Counted from the stretch's first letter, positions 1 to 8,841 are shown. The stretch: DNA of 64,000 nt from Ruthenibacterium lactatiformans (GCF_000949455.1 NZ_JXXK01000003.1:62001-126000), one strand, 5' to 3'. A program made the numbers and translations. The notes: generated from the letters alone by a model not told the origin.

Positions 1-1092
1 AAAATCCGTACAGCACAACAGGTCGTTGCCCGCAAGCACAGCCTGCACCGCCGCGCCCTCCACGTCCACAAAGTCCCGGATGCCGTCCATGTAAAGGTCG
101 TCGGTGACGGTCACGCCCGTAAAGCCCAGTTCTTCCCGCAAAATTTCATGGACACGGGGCGAAAGCGAGGCGGGATATGCGCTGTCCATGCAGCTGACGA
201 TGTTGTGGGAAACAAGGACAATGTCTGCTCCTGCTTCGATTCCGGCCCTGAAAGGCAGAAAGTCCGACGCTGCAAAGCTGTCATAGGGGCGGTCGTCTAC
301 GGCAATGCCCGTGTGCGTGTCGGCGTTATTGCCGTAGCCGGGAAAGTGTTTCAGCACGCTTCCCATGCCGCGCTCACCCATCGTCTCCACCACGGTGCGC
401 ACATACTGCGCCGTCTCTGCCGCGTTCCGGCCAAAGCTCCTTTTGTAGATGAAATCCTCCGGGTCCGTGCTTACGTCGCACACCGGCGCAAAATTCACGT
501 TGACACCGAGTTCTTCAAGAAACGCGCATTTTTCCAGCGCATCTTCCCGCACCGCGTCAAAGCCGCCCGCCTGGTACAGCTCCTGCGGCGAAGCAAAGGG
601 CGTGTCGCGGAAAGCCGGATATCCGCTGATACGGTTGACGGTCCCGCCCTCTTCATCCACACCCACCAGCATCGGCAGCGCGGCGGCAGCCTGACAGGCC
701 CGGACCATTTCCGCCGCCTGCACGGGTGTTTTTTCCTCAAAATTTTCCCGGAACAGGATATAGCCGCCCAAATGGTATTCCGCAGCCTTCTCCGCCGCGC
801 CCTGTTCCGGGCAGCGGACGATGAACATCTGGCCCACCTTTTCCGCAAGCGTCATTTTTGCAAGGACCGTATCCACCGTGTCTCCCTCCCGGAACAGCGG
901 CTCCTGCCGCCCGGTATCCTCCGCTCCGCCGCCCGGCGCACCGGAAGCGCCCTGCATGGACGCGCTGCCCGGCTGTGCCATCGTGCGCCCCACATACCAC
1001 AGTACGCCGCCGCCCGCTGCCGCGCACAGCGTGATCAGCAGCAGCGCAACGCAGCAGCCCGCGGCAAAGCCGCCCTTTTTCCGCCGGTTCAC
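1..1092 (-). CDS. Glycoside hydrolase family 3, beta-N-acetylhexosaminidase type (3' end cut by window edge)
   Basis: The N-terminal 364 codons are visible and the C-terminus runs off the left edge. A short basic N-terminus is followed by a hydrophobic segment (about residues 10-33), so the enzyme is probably membrane-anchored outside the cell. The GH3 barrel carries KHFPGYGNNADTHTG, the NagZ-type loop with the Asp-His pair used as general acid/base, and later VTVTDDLYMDGI, where the catalytic Asp is expected. The expected role is release of N-acetylhexosamine from muropeptides or glycans. The start is GTG at 1090-1092, chosen because AAGGAGG lies 7 nt upstream; no ATG fits this frame. It lies downstream of clpB but has its own promoter-like sequence. 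The family is clear, the substrate is inferred. Confidence 0.85.
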   Translation of the reverse strand, partial: MNRRKKGGFAAGCCVALLLITLCAAAGGGVLWYVGRTMAQPGSASMQGASGAPGGGAEDTGRQEPLFREGDTVDTVLAKMTLAEKVGQMFIVRCPEQGAAEKAAEYHLGGYILFRENFEEKTPVQAAEMVRACQAAAALPMLVGVDEEGGTVNRISGYPAFRDTPFASPQELYQAGGFDAVREDALEKCAFLEELGVNVNFAPVCDVSTDPEDFIYKRSFGRNAAETAQYVRTVVETMGERGMGSVLKHFPGYGNNADTHTGIAVDDRPYDSFAASDFLPFRAGIEAGADIVLVSHNIVSCMDSAYPASLSPRVHEILREELGFTGVTVTDDLYMDGIRDFVDVEGAAVQAVLAGNDLLCCTDF

Positions 1093-1148
1093 AGGCCGCC
1101 CTCCTTTTGCCCGCCGTAAGCTTTCCCGCCGGGCCTTTTGATTCGCCC

Positions 1149-1177
1149 ATTATAGCAGTTCCGCACTGAAAAATCCA
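1149..1177 (-). promoter_or_regulatory. Possible promoter of the GH3 gene with an overlapping hairpin
   Basis: On the minus strand TATAAT (1149-1154) lies about 57 nt before the GTG start. The -35 region (TGGATT, 1172-1177) is poor. A perfect 8-bp inverted repeat, CCGCACTG/CAGTGCGG with a 7-nt loop (1161-1183), overlaps the -35 to -10 interval and could be an operator or a second terminator for clpB. Confidence 0.4.
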
Positions 1178-1209
1178 GTGCGGAGAAAGGTTTTCGTCCG
1201 GGCCCCGGC

Positions 1210-1246
1210 ACGCAAAAAAGCAGGCCGGGCGAAATGTCCGGCCTGC
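1210..1246 (-). terminator. Rho-independent terminator of clpB
   Basis: The inverted repeat GCAGGCCGG/CCGGCCTGC (1220-1228 and 1238-1246) is followed on the minus strand by a run of six T, just past the clpB stop codon. Confidence 0.85.
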
Positions 1247-1263
1247 GGATGCGTCTTTTGCGC

Positions 1264-3855
1264 TTATACCAACGCCAGAGCGCCGTCCTTCACGTCCACC
1301 GTGATGGTATCTCCGGGCGCCGGATCGTTTTGTATGATATCCCGCGCCACCAGCGTCTCCACCTTCTGCTGAATGTAACGCTTCAGCGGGCGGGCGCCGT
1401 ACACCGGGTCGTACCCGCCGTCCACGATCATCTGCTTCGCGGCGTCCGTGACCGCCAGCCTGAGCTGCTTGGCAGCCAGGCGCTGCACCAGGCTTTCCAG
1501 CATCAGGTCCACCACGCCTGCGATTTCCGTCTTGGAAAGCGGCTTGTAATAGACGATCTCGTCCAGACGGTTCAGGAACTCGGGGCGGAAGGACGTTTTC
1601 AGCAGAGCGTCCACCTGGGCGCGGGCCTCGGGGCTGATCTCTCCGTTTTCGATGCCGTCCAGGATATAGTTGGAGCCCAGATTCGACGTCAGGATGATGA
1701 TGGTATTTTTAAAGTCCACCGTCCGGCCTTGACTGTCCGTAATACGTCCATCATCCAATACTTGCAGTAATACATTGAACACATCCGGATGGGCTTTTTC
1801 GATTTCATCGAACAGCACCACGCTGTACGGCTTGCGGCGCACAGCCTCGGTGAGCTGGCCGCCTTCCTCATAACCCACATATCCCGGAGGCGCGCCGATC
1901 AGGCGGCTGACGGAATATTTCTCCATATATTCGCTCATGTCGATGCGCACGATGTTCTTTTCGTCATCGAACAGCGCTTCCGCCAGTGCTTTGGCAAGCT
2001 CCGTTTTGCCCACGCCCGTCGGGCCTAGGAACAAAAAGCTGCCGATGGGGCGGTTTTCGTCCGCGATGCCGGCGCGGCTGCGCAGGATGGCCTCCGTCAC
2101 GCGCTGTACGGCTTCGTCCTGGCCGATGACCCGCTTGTGCAGGATGCCGTCCAGATGCAGCAGCTTTTCGCGCTCCCCTTCCATGAGCTTCGCCACGGGG
2201 ATGCCTGTCCAGCGGCCCACGATGCGGGCGATTTCCTCCTCCGTCACACGGTCGTGCAGCAGAGTGGAATCCTTTTCCGCCGCCGCGCGGGCCTCCTCCT
2301 GCTCCAGCTCCTTTTGCAGCGCGGGCAGACGGCCGTATTTCAGCTCGGCAGCGCGGTTCAGGTCATATTCACGCTCGGCCCTGGCGATCTCGCCGTTTAC
2401 CTGCTCGATCTCCTCGCGCAGGTGCTGCACCTTGCCGATGGCCGATTTCTCGTTCTCCCAGCGGGCGCTCATGGCGCTGAATTCCTCGCGCATGGCGGCC
2501 AGCTCTTTTTGAATGTCCGCAAGGCGCTCGGCGGAAAGCTTGTCGGTCTCCTTTTTCAGGGCCGCCTCCTCGATCTCGTGCTGCATGATCTTCCGGCGCA
2601 GGTCATCCATCTCCGCCGGGGCGGAATCCATTTCCGTGCGGATCATGGCGCAGGCTTCATCCACCAGGTCGATGGCTTTATCCGGCAGAAAGCGGTCAGT
2701 AATATACCGGCCCGAGAGCACTGCCGCTGCGATGAGCGCGTTGTCCTGGATCTTCACGCCGTGAAACACCTCGTACCGCTCTTTCAGCCCGCGCAGAATG
2801 GAGATGGTGTCCTCTACCGTGGGTTCATCCACCATCACCGGCTGGAACCGGCGCTCCAGCGCCGCGTCCTTTTCAATGTACTGCCGGTACTCGTTCAGCG
2901 TCGTGGCGCCGATGCAGTGCAGCTCGCCCCGCGCCAGCATGGGCTTGAGGATATTGCCCGCGTCCATGGCGCCGTCCGTTTTGCCCGCGCCCACAATGGT
3001 GTGCAGCTCGTCGATAAACAGGATGATCTGTCCCTCGCTCTTTTTCACTTCCTGCAGAACGCTCTTGAGGCGTTCTTCAAACTCGCCGCGGTATTTTGCG
3101 CCGGCCACCAGCGCGCCCATGTCAAGGCTGAACACCTTGCGGTCCTTCAGGTTTTCGGGTACGTCGCCGCGCACGATACGCAGGGCCAGGCCCTCGGCGA
3201 TGGCTGTTTTGCCCACGCCCGGCTCGCCGATGAGCACAGGGTTGTTTTTTGTCTTGCGCGAAAGGATACGAATGACGTTGCGGATCTCGGCGTCGCGGCC
3301 GATGACGGGGTCCAGCTTCTGCTGACGGGCCAGCTCCACAAGGTCCTGGCCGTATTTGGCCAGCACGTCATAGGTGCTTTCGGGGTTGTCGCTGGTGACG
3401 CGCTGGTTGCCGCGCACCTGCGCCAGCACCTCCAGAAAGCGGGTCTTATCAAGGCTGAACTGGCGCAGCACCTCCTTGACGGCGGCGTTGGGCGCATCCA
3501 TCATGCCCAGCACAAGATGCTCCACGGAAACGTATTCGTCCTTCATGGCGGCAGCGGATTTTTCGGCGGCCGTCAGCGCACGGTCCAGCTCCGGCGTGAT
3601 ATACACCTTTTCGGGGTCCCGCCCGGTGCCTGTTACATGGGGCAGCTCACCCACCTTTTTGGCAAAGGCGGCGGCAAGGTTGCCCGGCTCGGCCCCCATC
3701 TTCTGAAACAGCTGGGGGATGAGCCCGTCCTGCTGGCTCAGCAAAGCGCAGAACAGATGCTCCGGGCACAGGGCCTGGTTTTCATACTCGACGGCCAGCG
3801 ACTGTGCAGCCTGTAATGCCTCGAGGGATTTTTGTGTCATTTTCTGTGCATTCAT
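1264..3855 (-). CDS. clpB: ATP-dependent chaperone ClpB
   Basis: ClpB is a hexameric cytosolic AAA+ disaggregase that works with DnaK to rescue aggregated protein. At 863 residues it has the normal family length and order: the Clp N-domain (1-145), AAA-1 with Walker A GEPGVGKT near residue 205, a coiled-coil middle domain (about 405-525), and AAA-2 with GPTGVGKT near 605 and sensor motif ILTSNLGS. The middle domain separates it from ClpA and ClpC, and no ClpP-binding loop is evident. AAGGAG sits 11 nt before the ATG at 3855. No CIRCE (TTAGCACTC repeat) or CtsR heptad repeat was seen upstream, so heat control is not evident from sequence. A strong terminator follows. Confidence 0.97.
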   Translation of the reverse strand: MNAQKMTQKSLEALQAAQSLAVEYENQALCPEHLFCALLSQQDGLIPQLFQKMGAEPGNLAAAFAKKVGELPHVTGTGRDPEKVYITPELDRALTAAEKSAAAMKDEYVSVEHLVLGMMDAPNAAVKEVLRQFSLDKTRFLEVLAQVRGNQRVTSDNPESTYDVLAKYGQDLVELARQQKLDPVIGRDAEIRNVIRILSRKTKNNPVLIGEPGVGKTAIAEGLALRIVRGDVPENLKDRKVFSLDMGALVAGAKYRGEFEERLKSVLQEVKKSEGQIILFIDELHTIVGAGKTDGAMDAGNILKPMLARGELHCIGATTLNEYRQYIEKDAALERRFQPVMVDEPTVEDTISILRGLKERYEVFHGVKIQDNALIAAAVLSGRYITDRFLPDKAIDLVDEACAMIRTEMDSAPAEMDDLRRKIMQHEIEEAALKKETDKLSAERLADIQKELAAMREEFSAMSARWENEKSAIGKVQHLREEIEQVNGEIARAEREYDLNRAAELKYGRLPALQKELEQEEARAAAEKDSTLLHDRVTEEEIARIVGRWTGIPVAKLMEGEREKLLHLDGILHKRVIGQDEAVQRVTEAILRSRAGIADENRPIGSFLFLGPTGVGKTELAKALAEALFDDEKNIVRIDMSEYMEKYSVSRLIGAPPGYVGYEEGGQLTEAVRRKPYSVVLFDEIEKAHPDVFNVLLQVLDDGRITDSQGRTVDFKNTIIILTSNLGSNYILDGIENGEISPEARAQVDALLKTSFRPEFLNRLDEIVYYKPLSKTEIAGVVDLMLESLVQRLAAKQLRLAVTDAAKQMIVDGGYDPVYGARPLKRYIQQKVETLVARDIIQNDPAPGDTITVDVKDGALALV

Positions 3856-3899
3856 ATCATTTCACTCCTTATCCGCATATTTTGTCGGATGAATCTACG

Positions 3900-3930
3900 G
3901 GGCAGAGCCGTGCGGCGCACGGCACTGCCC
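3900..3930. repeat. Strong hairpin between clpB and the ribbon-helix-helix gene
   Basis: GGGCAG-A-GCCGTGC pairs with GCACGGC-A-CTGCCC around a GGC loop, a 13-bp stem with one A-A mismatch. There is no T-run on either side, so it may be an mRNA 3' stabiliser or attenuator between the 265-codon frame upstream and clpB. No clear promoter for clpB could be picked out in 3856-3955. Confidence 0.5.
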
Positions 3931-3955
3931 GATGAACGTTCCGGCCCGCAGGCGG

Positions 3956-4606
3956 CTACAGGGCCGCAGTCTCTGCGTCCAGGCCGGAGCGGTAACACCC
4001 CTCTACGGCGCGGGGCGCGCCGGCGGGGTCCTCCAAATGGTCAAAAAAAGTTTTCAGGCAGGCGTCGAACAGCGCCACATAACCCGCAATAGCGCGGCCA
4101 GCCTCCTCGCTGGCGGCGACATTCCGGGGCAGAAGCAGGCGGCGGGTATACCGCCCTCCCTGCGCCTCGCTGCGGCGCGGCGGGCCTTCCAGATACGCGC
4201 GCTCCAACCCGGCCCACAGCTTATAAAACTGGCCGATGTACAGCAGCAGCGAAGGGTTCTGTGTGCGCAGGCCCGCGCGCACCTCGCCCAGCTCCTCGGT
4301 GGAATGGGGGTACAGCTCCACCACGTAGCGCATGCTGGGGTTGTATTTATAATGGATGGCGCTGCGCATCGAGAGCATCGCGTCCGACGCATTCAGCATA
4401 AGCTGAAGCGCATTCTGCCCGCTGACAGCATCCATGATGGAAGAAAAAATGTCCTGCATGCGCTGCTCCGGCGTAGCCAGCTGCACATATTCCGCCAAAA
4501 TGCGGTTAATCATATTCGAGCGGTTCGTGCCGGCTTCATAGGCCAGGCGGTCCACAGCGTCCACCACATCGTCCATCAGCACAACACTGTATACGCTTTT
4601 GCTCAA
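3956..4606 (-). CDS. Ribbon-helix-helix (CopG/Arc-like) protein of unknown role
   Basis: A protein of 216 residues. The first 45 residues (LSKSVYSVVLMDDVVDAVDR, then AGTNRSNMINRILAEYV) have the strand-helix-helix pattern of CopG-type DNA-binding domains, including a hydrophobic beta strand and a polar turn followed by SNMINRIL. The remaining 170 residues are helical and Arg/Tyr-rich and are not recognised. I chose the TTG at 4604-4606 because GGAGGT lies 8 nt upstream and a perfect promoter lies 35 nt further; a frame from 4753 would read through that promoter. It lies upstream of clpB in the same direction. The DNA-binding role is inferred from the N-terminus only. Confidence 0.6.
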   Translation of the reverse strand: MSKSVYSVVLMDDVVDAVDRLAYEAGTNRSNMINRILAEYVQLATPEQRMQDIFSSIMDAVSGQNALQLMLNASDAMLSMRSAIHYKYNPSMRYVVELYPHSTEELGEVRAGLRTQNPSLLLYIGQFYKLWAGLERAYLEGPPRRSEAQGGRYTRRLLLPRNVAASEEAGRAIAGYVALFDACLKTFFDHLEDPAGAPRAVEGCYRSGLDAETAAL

Positions 4607-4639
4607 GGTCCTGCACCTCCATGCTTTGAGTGTAAATTT

Positions 4640-4668
4640 ATTGTATATCAGATATAATAATTTGTCAA
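4640..4668 (-). promoter_or_regulatory. Promoter of the ribbon-helix-helix gene (and possibly clpB)
   Basis: TTGACA (4663-4668) and TACAAT (4640-4645) are separated by exactly 17 bp in a very AT-rich stretch, the best sigma-A promoter match in the first 10 kb. Confidence 0.75.
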
Positions 4669-4705
4669 CAGATTTATATAAATTATTTTTCAAGTTTTGC
4701 GGAGC

Positions 4706-4748
4706 AAAAAGCGGCCGCACACAGACAGGGTGTCCTGCCGTGTGCGGC
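4706..4748 (-). terminator. Terminator after the VOC protein gene
   Basis: The inverted repeat GCCGCACAC/GTGTGCGGC (4714-4722 and 4740-4748) has an inner CAGG-GTGT-CCTG hairpin and is followed on the minus strand by CGC and TTTTT. Confidence 0.75.
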
Positions 4749-4785
4749 TTCATACAGTATCAATAGAAACTTCCAGCGCAGCGCG

Positions 4786-5160
4786 TCACTCGTGCAGCTC
4801 CAGCGGCAGGCCGTCCGGGTCACGAAAAAAGGTAAACGGCTTGCGGGAATATTCATCCATGCGAACCGGCTCACACGCAATGCCCTTTGCAGCCAGCTCT
4901 GCAACCGCCTCAGCCACGCTGTCCACACGGAAAGCCAGATGGCGCAGACCCGCGGCCTCCGGGTACGACAGCCGCGCGGGCGGCTCGTGGGCGTTGAATA
5001 TCTCCAGTTCGCCGTCGCCCAGGCGCAGGTCCAGCTTCCACAGGCCGTTGCCCCGGCAGTTTTCACGCACGACGGGCAGCCCCAGAAGATCCACATAAAA
5101 ATGCTTTGCCGCAGCGTAATCCGAAACGATGACCGCCACATGATGCACGCTCAGGTTCAC
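4786..5160 (-). CDS. VOC-family (glyoxalase I-like) protein
   Basis: At 124 residues this is a single vicinal-oxygen-chelate domain with two beta-alpha-beta-beta-beta modules. Likely metal ligands are His6 or His7 (SVHHVAV), Glu54 in GELEIFN, His74 (GLRHLAF) and the Glu near the C-terminus (LPLELHE). The pattern is close to the YaeR/GloA2 lineage of glyoxalase-like enzymes, which act on small 2-oxoaldehyde adducts, but the substrate cannot be read from sequence. Its ATG overlaps the stop of the upstream DUF624 gene by 4 nt (ATGA), so the two are translationally coupled. Confidence 0.8.
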   Translation of the reverse strand: MNLSVHHVAVIVSDYAAAKHFYVDLLGLPVVRENCRGNGLWKLDLRLGDGELEIFNAHEPPARLSYPEAAGLRHLAFRVDSVAEAVAELAAKGIACEPVRMDEYSRKPFTFFRDPDGLPLELHE

Positions 5161-5963
5161 TCCCGGCCCTCCTGCTCGGCACGGCGCGCCGCCTGCTGCT
5201 CAGAGATGTGGAACGCCTGCTCCATCACGGGCCAGGCCCACATATCCCCGATGACGGCCACCAGTGCAGGCATTCCCAGGAACAGCAGCAGAAGCATGAT
5301 GGGAACGGGCACGAACAGCACCACCCCGATGACGATGACCAGCGTAATCAGCCCTGCGGGCAGCGTGCGTTTGGCGTAGCCGAACATAATGAGCAGGCTG
5401 TTCTTGAGCATACCGCCCAGGGGCATGTCGAGATACAGCATCTGCAGGGTCGTGAACAGCCAGCAGATCGTGAGCAGCAGCAGGCTGAACGCCACGAATG
5501 CCACCAGCAGCACGTTCATCTCCGACTGCATGAACATATAATACCAGGCCGCGATGCACTCCATTGCCAGCAGCGTGCAGAACAGGACACCCGCGGGCAC
5601 GCTCTGCTTCCAGTTGCCCTTCCAGCATTTTTTGAATTCATGCCACATATAGCAGGGCTCATCCCGCACTGTTTTTACGGTGATGCCGTGCAGGCACGTC
5701 ATGGCCGGACCCACCAGCACCGCACACAGCAGATACAGCACGGCCGCAATGAGCAGCATGCCCAGATACTGGTGGAACAGCAGGCCGAACAGCACCACCG
5801 TCACCATGGGCAGGCAGCACAAAAGAAACAGAAAATTCACCTTCAGCAGATGGCCGTAGTCGCGCATCAGTATTTCAAAAAAGCGCGGAATCCCCTTTTT
5901 GGGCGGCTGATCCTTGCGCACGCCCGGCCCCTCTTTGGTATACATGTTTGAAAAAAATCCCAT
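5157..5963 (-). CDS. DUF624 (YesL-like) integral membrane protein
   Basis: A protein of 268 residues with a cytosolic N-terminus (MGFFSNMYTKEGPGV...) and about five to six hydrophobic segments (roughly 47-70, 75-100, 130-155, 160-185, 205-235). The opening GxFNxMxxEGP-like motif and topology match the DUF624/YesL family, which in Firmicutes usually sits beside carbohydrate ABC importers; biochemical function is unknown. Here it diverges from the LacI/maltodextrin operon, which fits that habit. I placed the start at MGFFSNM (5963) on family resemblance; an upstream in-frame start at 6041 would add 26 atypical residues. It overlaps the VOC gene by 4 nt. Confidence 0.75.
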   Translation of the reverse strand: MGFFSNMYTKEGPGVRKDQPPKKGIPRFFEILMRDYGHLLKVNFLFLLCCLPMVTVVLFGLLFHQYLGMLLIAAVLYLLCAVLVGPAMTCLHGITVKTVRDEPCYMWHEFKKCWKGNWKQSVPAGVLFCTLLAMECIAAWYYMFMQSEMNVLLVAFVAFSLLLLTICWLFTTLQMLYLDMPLGGMLKNSLLIMFGYAKRTLPAGLITLVIVIGVVLFVPVPIMLLLLFLGMPALVAVIGDMWAWPVMEQAFHISEQQAARRAEQEGRE

Positions 5964-6253
5964 ATCAACCGCTCTTTCCCCGCATACGGGTAAATTTTCA
6001 CCGCAGAAAACGCGCTTTTTTGCACCGGATTCCCGGTACACTATCCAGGCGCCGCTTTCATAGCATATCTATTATACTATATCAAACCCGCACAAGGATT
6101 ACAAGAATGTGAATCTTTTCTCATTTTTTGTTTGTACAGCGGCCGGCCCGCAAATGATTACAACAAAATGACAGGCCGATTGTTTTATGCCGTAAAGGTG
6201 CACAATAAACAATAGTTCAATTAAATCAATTTGCCGAAATTGCCAAAACCCTC
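5964..6253. other. Intergenic region between divergent DUF624 and LacI genes
   Basis: No gene is seen. On the minus strand TATAAT (6071-6076) could serve the DUF624 operon, although its -35 is weak. A 6-bp inverted repeat, CAATTT-GCCG-AAATTG (6227-6242), and a looser ATTGTTT/AAACAAT pair lie upstream of the lacI-type promoter and may be regulator sites. Confidence 0.4.
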
Positions 6254-6283
6254 TTGCAAATTCCTCACGCGTAGGTGTATGAT
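6254..6283 (+). promoter_or_regulatory. Promoter of the LacI-type regulator gene
   Basis: TTGCAA (6254-6259) and TATGAT (6278-6283) are 18 bp apart, placing transcription start near 6290, just before the tandem operator-like palindromes. Confidence 0.55.
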
Positions 6284-6300
6284 AAGCAACAGAAGGAGCT

Positions 6301-6324
6301 GGAAACGTTTCCGGGAGCGTTCCC
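6301..6324. promoter_or_regulatory. Tandem LacI-family operator sites
   Basis: GGAAACGTTTCC (6301-6312) is a perfect 12-bp palindrome with the central CpG typical of LacI-family operators. It is followed without a gap by GGGAGCGTTCCC (6313-6324), which keeps 10 of 12 symmetric bases. Both lie between the predicted transcription start and the regulator start codon, the position expected for autorepression. Confidence 0.6.
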
Positions 6325-6364
6325 GATAACGGTTGCAGCCTTTCAAAAAAGGGGGATGCAGCTG

Positions 6365-7378
6365 TTGACGATCAAGGACATCGCAAGGGAATCCGGGTAC
6401 GCCGTATCCACCGTTTCCCGCGCGCTGAACGACCATCCTGACGTTTCCCGTGAGGCTAAGGAAAAGATCAAGGCCATCGTCGCGGCGCATAAATTCGTGC
6501 CCAACAGCAATGCCCGCCAGTTGAAGGTACAGCAGAACCGCAGCATCATCATTGTGGTGAAGGGCGCGTTCAACATGTTTTTCGCCGCCATTCTGGAACG
6601 GATGCAGAGCCTTATTTCCTGCTCCGGGTACAGCGCCGAGGTCCATTACCTGGACGAGGACGCCGATGAGGTGCTGGTGGGCGAGCAGCTTCAGCGCGAG
6701 CGCAAACCTCTGGGGTTCATTTTCCTGGGCGGCAACACCTGCAGCTTTGAGGCACGCTTTTCCGCCATTGCCGTGCCCAGCGTGCTGGCTACCACACTTG
6801 CAGATCACCTGAACTTTGGAAACCTGTCCAGCGTGGGCATCGACGATACCGCCGCCGGACGGCGCGCGGCCCGTTTTCTGCTTTCCCGCGGGCACCGGCG
6901 CATTGCCGTTATCGGCGGCAACCGGGCGGTCTCCTCCATCAGCGACCAACGCTACCAGGGGTTCCTGCAGGGCTTTGCAGACGAGGGGCTTTCCCACGAT
7001 GAGGCGCTGTATCAAAAGGCGAATTACAATCTCGGCAGCGGATATCGTGCCATGAACAAGCTGCTGGCCCGGGAAGCGGGCTTCACCGCCGTGTTCTGCA
7101 TGTCGGATATCATGGCTGTGGGCGCCATGCGCGCCCTCACAGATGCGGGGCTCCGCGTTCCGCAGGATATCTCCGTACTGGGCTTCGACGGCATCGAGCT
7201 GGGGCAGTACGCGGTACCGCGGCTGGCCACGGTATCCCAGCCGCAGCAGGAGATTGCCGACCAGAGCGTGGCCCTTCTGCTGGGACAGATCGAAAAGGCT
7301 GCTCCTCCGCAGACGCGCGTGGTGAGCACCGGGCTTCTGGAGGGCGAATCTGTCGCCTCCGTAACATCTGATATTTGA
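6365..7378 (+). CDS. LacI-family transcriptional regulator of the adjacent sugar importer
   Basis: A protein of 337 residues. The N-terminal helix-turn-helix reads LTIKDIARESGYAVSTVSRA, followed by the hinge helix (NSNARQLK), and then a periplasmic-binding-protein-like effector domain containing DDTAAGRRAARFLLSRGHRR and SVLGFDGIELG. It should repress the downstream transporter until a sugar binds. The start is probably TTG at 6365, with AAGGGGG 8-9 nt upstream; ATG at 6356 is in frame but too close to that site, and GTG at 6275 lies inside the promoter. The tandem palindromes in its leader suggest autoregulation. It lies 112 bp before the binding-protein gene in the same direction. Confidence 0.9.
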   Translation: MTIKDIARESGYAVSTVSRALNDHPDVSREAKEKIKAIVAAHKFVPNSNARQLKVQQNRSIIIVVKGAFNMFFAAILERMQSLISCSGYSAEVHYLDEDADEVLVGEQLQRERKPLGFIFLGGNTCSFEARFSAIAVPSVLATTLADHLNFGNLSSVGIDDTAAGRRAARFLLSRGHRRIAVIGGNRAVSSISDQRYQGFLQGFADEGLSHDEALYQKANYNLGSGYRAMNKLLAREAGFTAVFCMSDIMAVGAMRALTDAGLRVPQDISVLGFDGIELGQYAVPRLATVSQPQQEIADQSVALLLGQIEKAAPPQTRVVSTGLLEGESVASVTSDI

Positions 7379-7489
7379 CGGCAGCTTCATACCGTCTTTA
7401 AAGCCGCATCTGCCGAAGTAAGCGCAAATGCATTGTTTAGAGACGATCAGTTCTGCCGTTGAATGATAAATTTTTTTAGGAGGACCAAT

Positions 7490-8827
7490 ATGAAAAAGGT
7501 ACTTGCACTTGTACTTGCGCTTTGCCTGGCTCTTTCCCTTGCCGCCTGCGGCGGCTCCGGCTCGAGCAGCTCTACGCCCGCGGCTTCGGGCTCCGGCAGC
7601 GAACCCGCCGCCAGCACCACCCCCACGGCCGCAGGTTCTGTTTATTACCTGAACTTCAAGCCTGAGCAGGACGAGGCCTGGCAGACGCTCGCCAAAGCTT
7701 ACACCGCGGAAACGGGCGTTCCCGTAACCGTCGTGACGGCCGCCTCCGGCGAATACGAAACGACGCTTATGGCCGAGATGGGCAAAAGCGAAGCCCCGAC
7801 GCTGTTCCAGGTGAACGGCCCCGTCGGCCTCGCCAACTGGAAGGATTACTGCTATGACCTTTCCGGCTCCGACATCTACACCCAGCTCACCAGCGATGAC
7901 TATGCGCTGAAGGAAGGCGACACCGTCTACGGCATCGCGTACGTCATCGAGAGCTACGGCATCATCACCAACAAGACCCTGTTGGAGAAAGCCGGCTATA
8001 CCCTCGAGGACATCCAGAGCTTTGAGGATCTGAAGAAAGTTGCCGAGGATATTACCTCCCGCAAGGACGAGCTGGGCTTTGCCGCGTTTACCAGCGCGGG
8101 CATGGACGGCAGCTCCGACTGGCGCTTCAAGACCCATCTGGCCAACCTGCCCGTTTACTTTGAATATCAGGAAGATGGCATCAGCACCACCGACGCCATC
8201 AAGGGCACATATCTGGACAATTACAAGGCCATCTGGGATCTGTATATCAACAACAGCACCTGCGAGCCCAGTGAGCTGTCCGCCAAAACCGGCGACGACT
8301 CCCGCAATGAGTTTTTGGCCGGCGAGGCCGTGTTCTTCCAGAACGGCTCCTGGGAGTACGGCAACCTGACGGGCGAGGGCAAATATACGGACGACGACCT
8401 CGCCATGATCCCCATTTATATCGGCGTGGGCGACGAGGCCAACCAGGGCCTGTGCACCGGCACCGAGAACTACTGGTGCGTGAACAAGGAAGCCTCCGAG
8501 GACGACATCCAGGCCACGCTGGACTTCATCAACTGGTGCGTCACCTCCGAGCAGGGCACCAAGGCCATGGCCGACGACATGGGCTTTGTCATCCCGTTCA
8601 AAACCGCGCAGGAGTCCCCGAACCTGTTCGTAAAGCAGGACGCCGAGATGACCGCCGCGGGCAAGACCCCGGTGTCGTGGAACTTCACCACCATGCCTTC
8701 CGAGGAATGGAAAAACGGCGTTGGTTCTGCGCTGACAGCGTATGCCGCCGGCACGAGCGACTGGAACGGCGTTGTCTCCGCTTTCGTGGACGGCTGGGCC
8801 AGCGAGGCCGCGCTGAACGCGGCGTAA
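7490..8827 (+). CDS. Sugar ABC importer, substrate-binding lipoprotein (MalE/family 1 type)
   Basis: A protein of 445 residues. The signal peptide ends in the lipobox LAAC with Cys20, followed by a Ser/Ala/Gly-rich tether (21-45), so the protein is lipid-anchored outside the membrane. The remainder is a cluster B binding protein with motifs such as YGIAYVIESYGIITNKTLLE and the late WCVNKEASEDD. The adjacent malQ suggests malto-oligosaccharides, but ligand identity is an inference. AGGAGG lies 7 nt before the ATG at 7490. A hairpin directly after the stop probably keeps this transcript more abundant than the permease mRNA. Confidence 0.93.
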   Translation: MKKVLALVLALCLALSLAACGGSGSSSSTPAASGSGSEPAASTTPTAAGSVYYLNFKPEQDEAWQTLAKAYTAETGVPVTVVTAASGEYETTLMAEMGKSEAPTLFQVNGPVGLANWKDYCYDLSGSDIYTQLTSDDYALKEGDTVYGIAYVIESYGIITNKTLLEKAGYTLEDIQSFEDLKKVAEDITSRKDELGFAAFTSAGMDGSSDWRFKTHLANLPVYFEYQEDGISTTDAIKGTYLDNYKAIWDLYINNSTCEPSELSAKTGDDSRNEFLAGEAVFFQNGSWEYGNLTGEGKYTDDDLAMIPIYIGVGDEANQGLCTGTENYWCVNKEASEDDIQATLDFINWCVTSEQGTKAMADDMGFVIPFKTAQESPNLFVKQDAEMTAAGKTPVSWNFTTMPSEEWKNGVGSALTAYAAGTSDWNGVVSAFVDGWASEAALNAA

Positions 8828-8841
8828 GCGAATACCGCAGC

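Noticed and set aside
2137..3816. Long plus-strand open frame opposite clpB
   Set aside because: It is a GC-skew shadow of clpB with no recognisable domain or ribosome site; the same holds for frames opposite ftsH (17199-19220) and opposite 46749-49325.
3856..3955. CIRCE or CtsR sites before clpB
   Set aside because: Neither the TTAGCACTC inverted repeat nor the CtsR heptads could be found.
6221..8137. A 638-codon minus-strand frame across the LacI and binding-protein genes
   Set aside because: It runs antisense through two clearly real genes and their promoter region.
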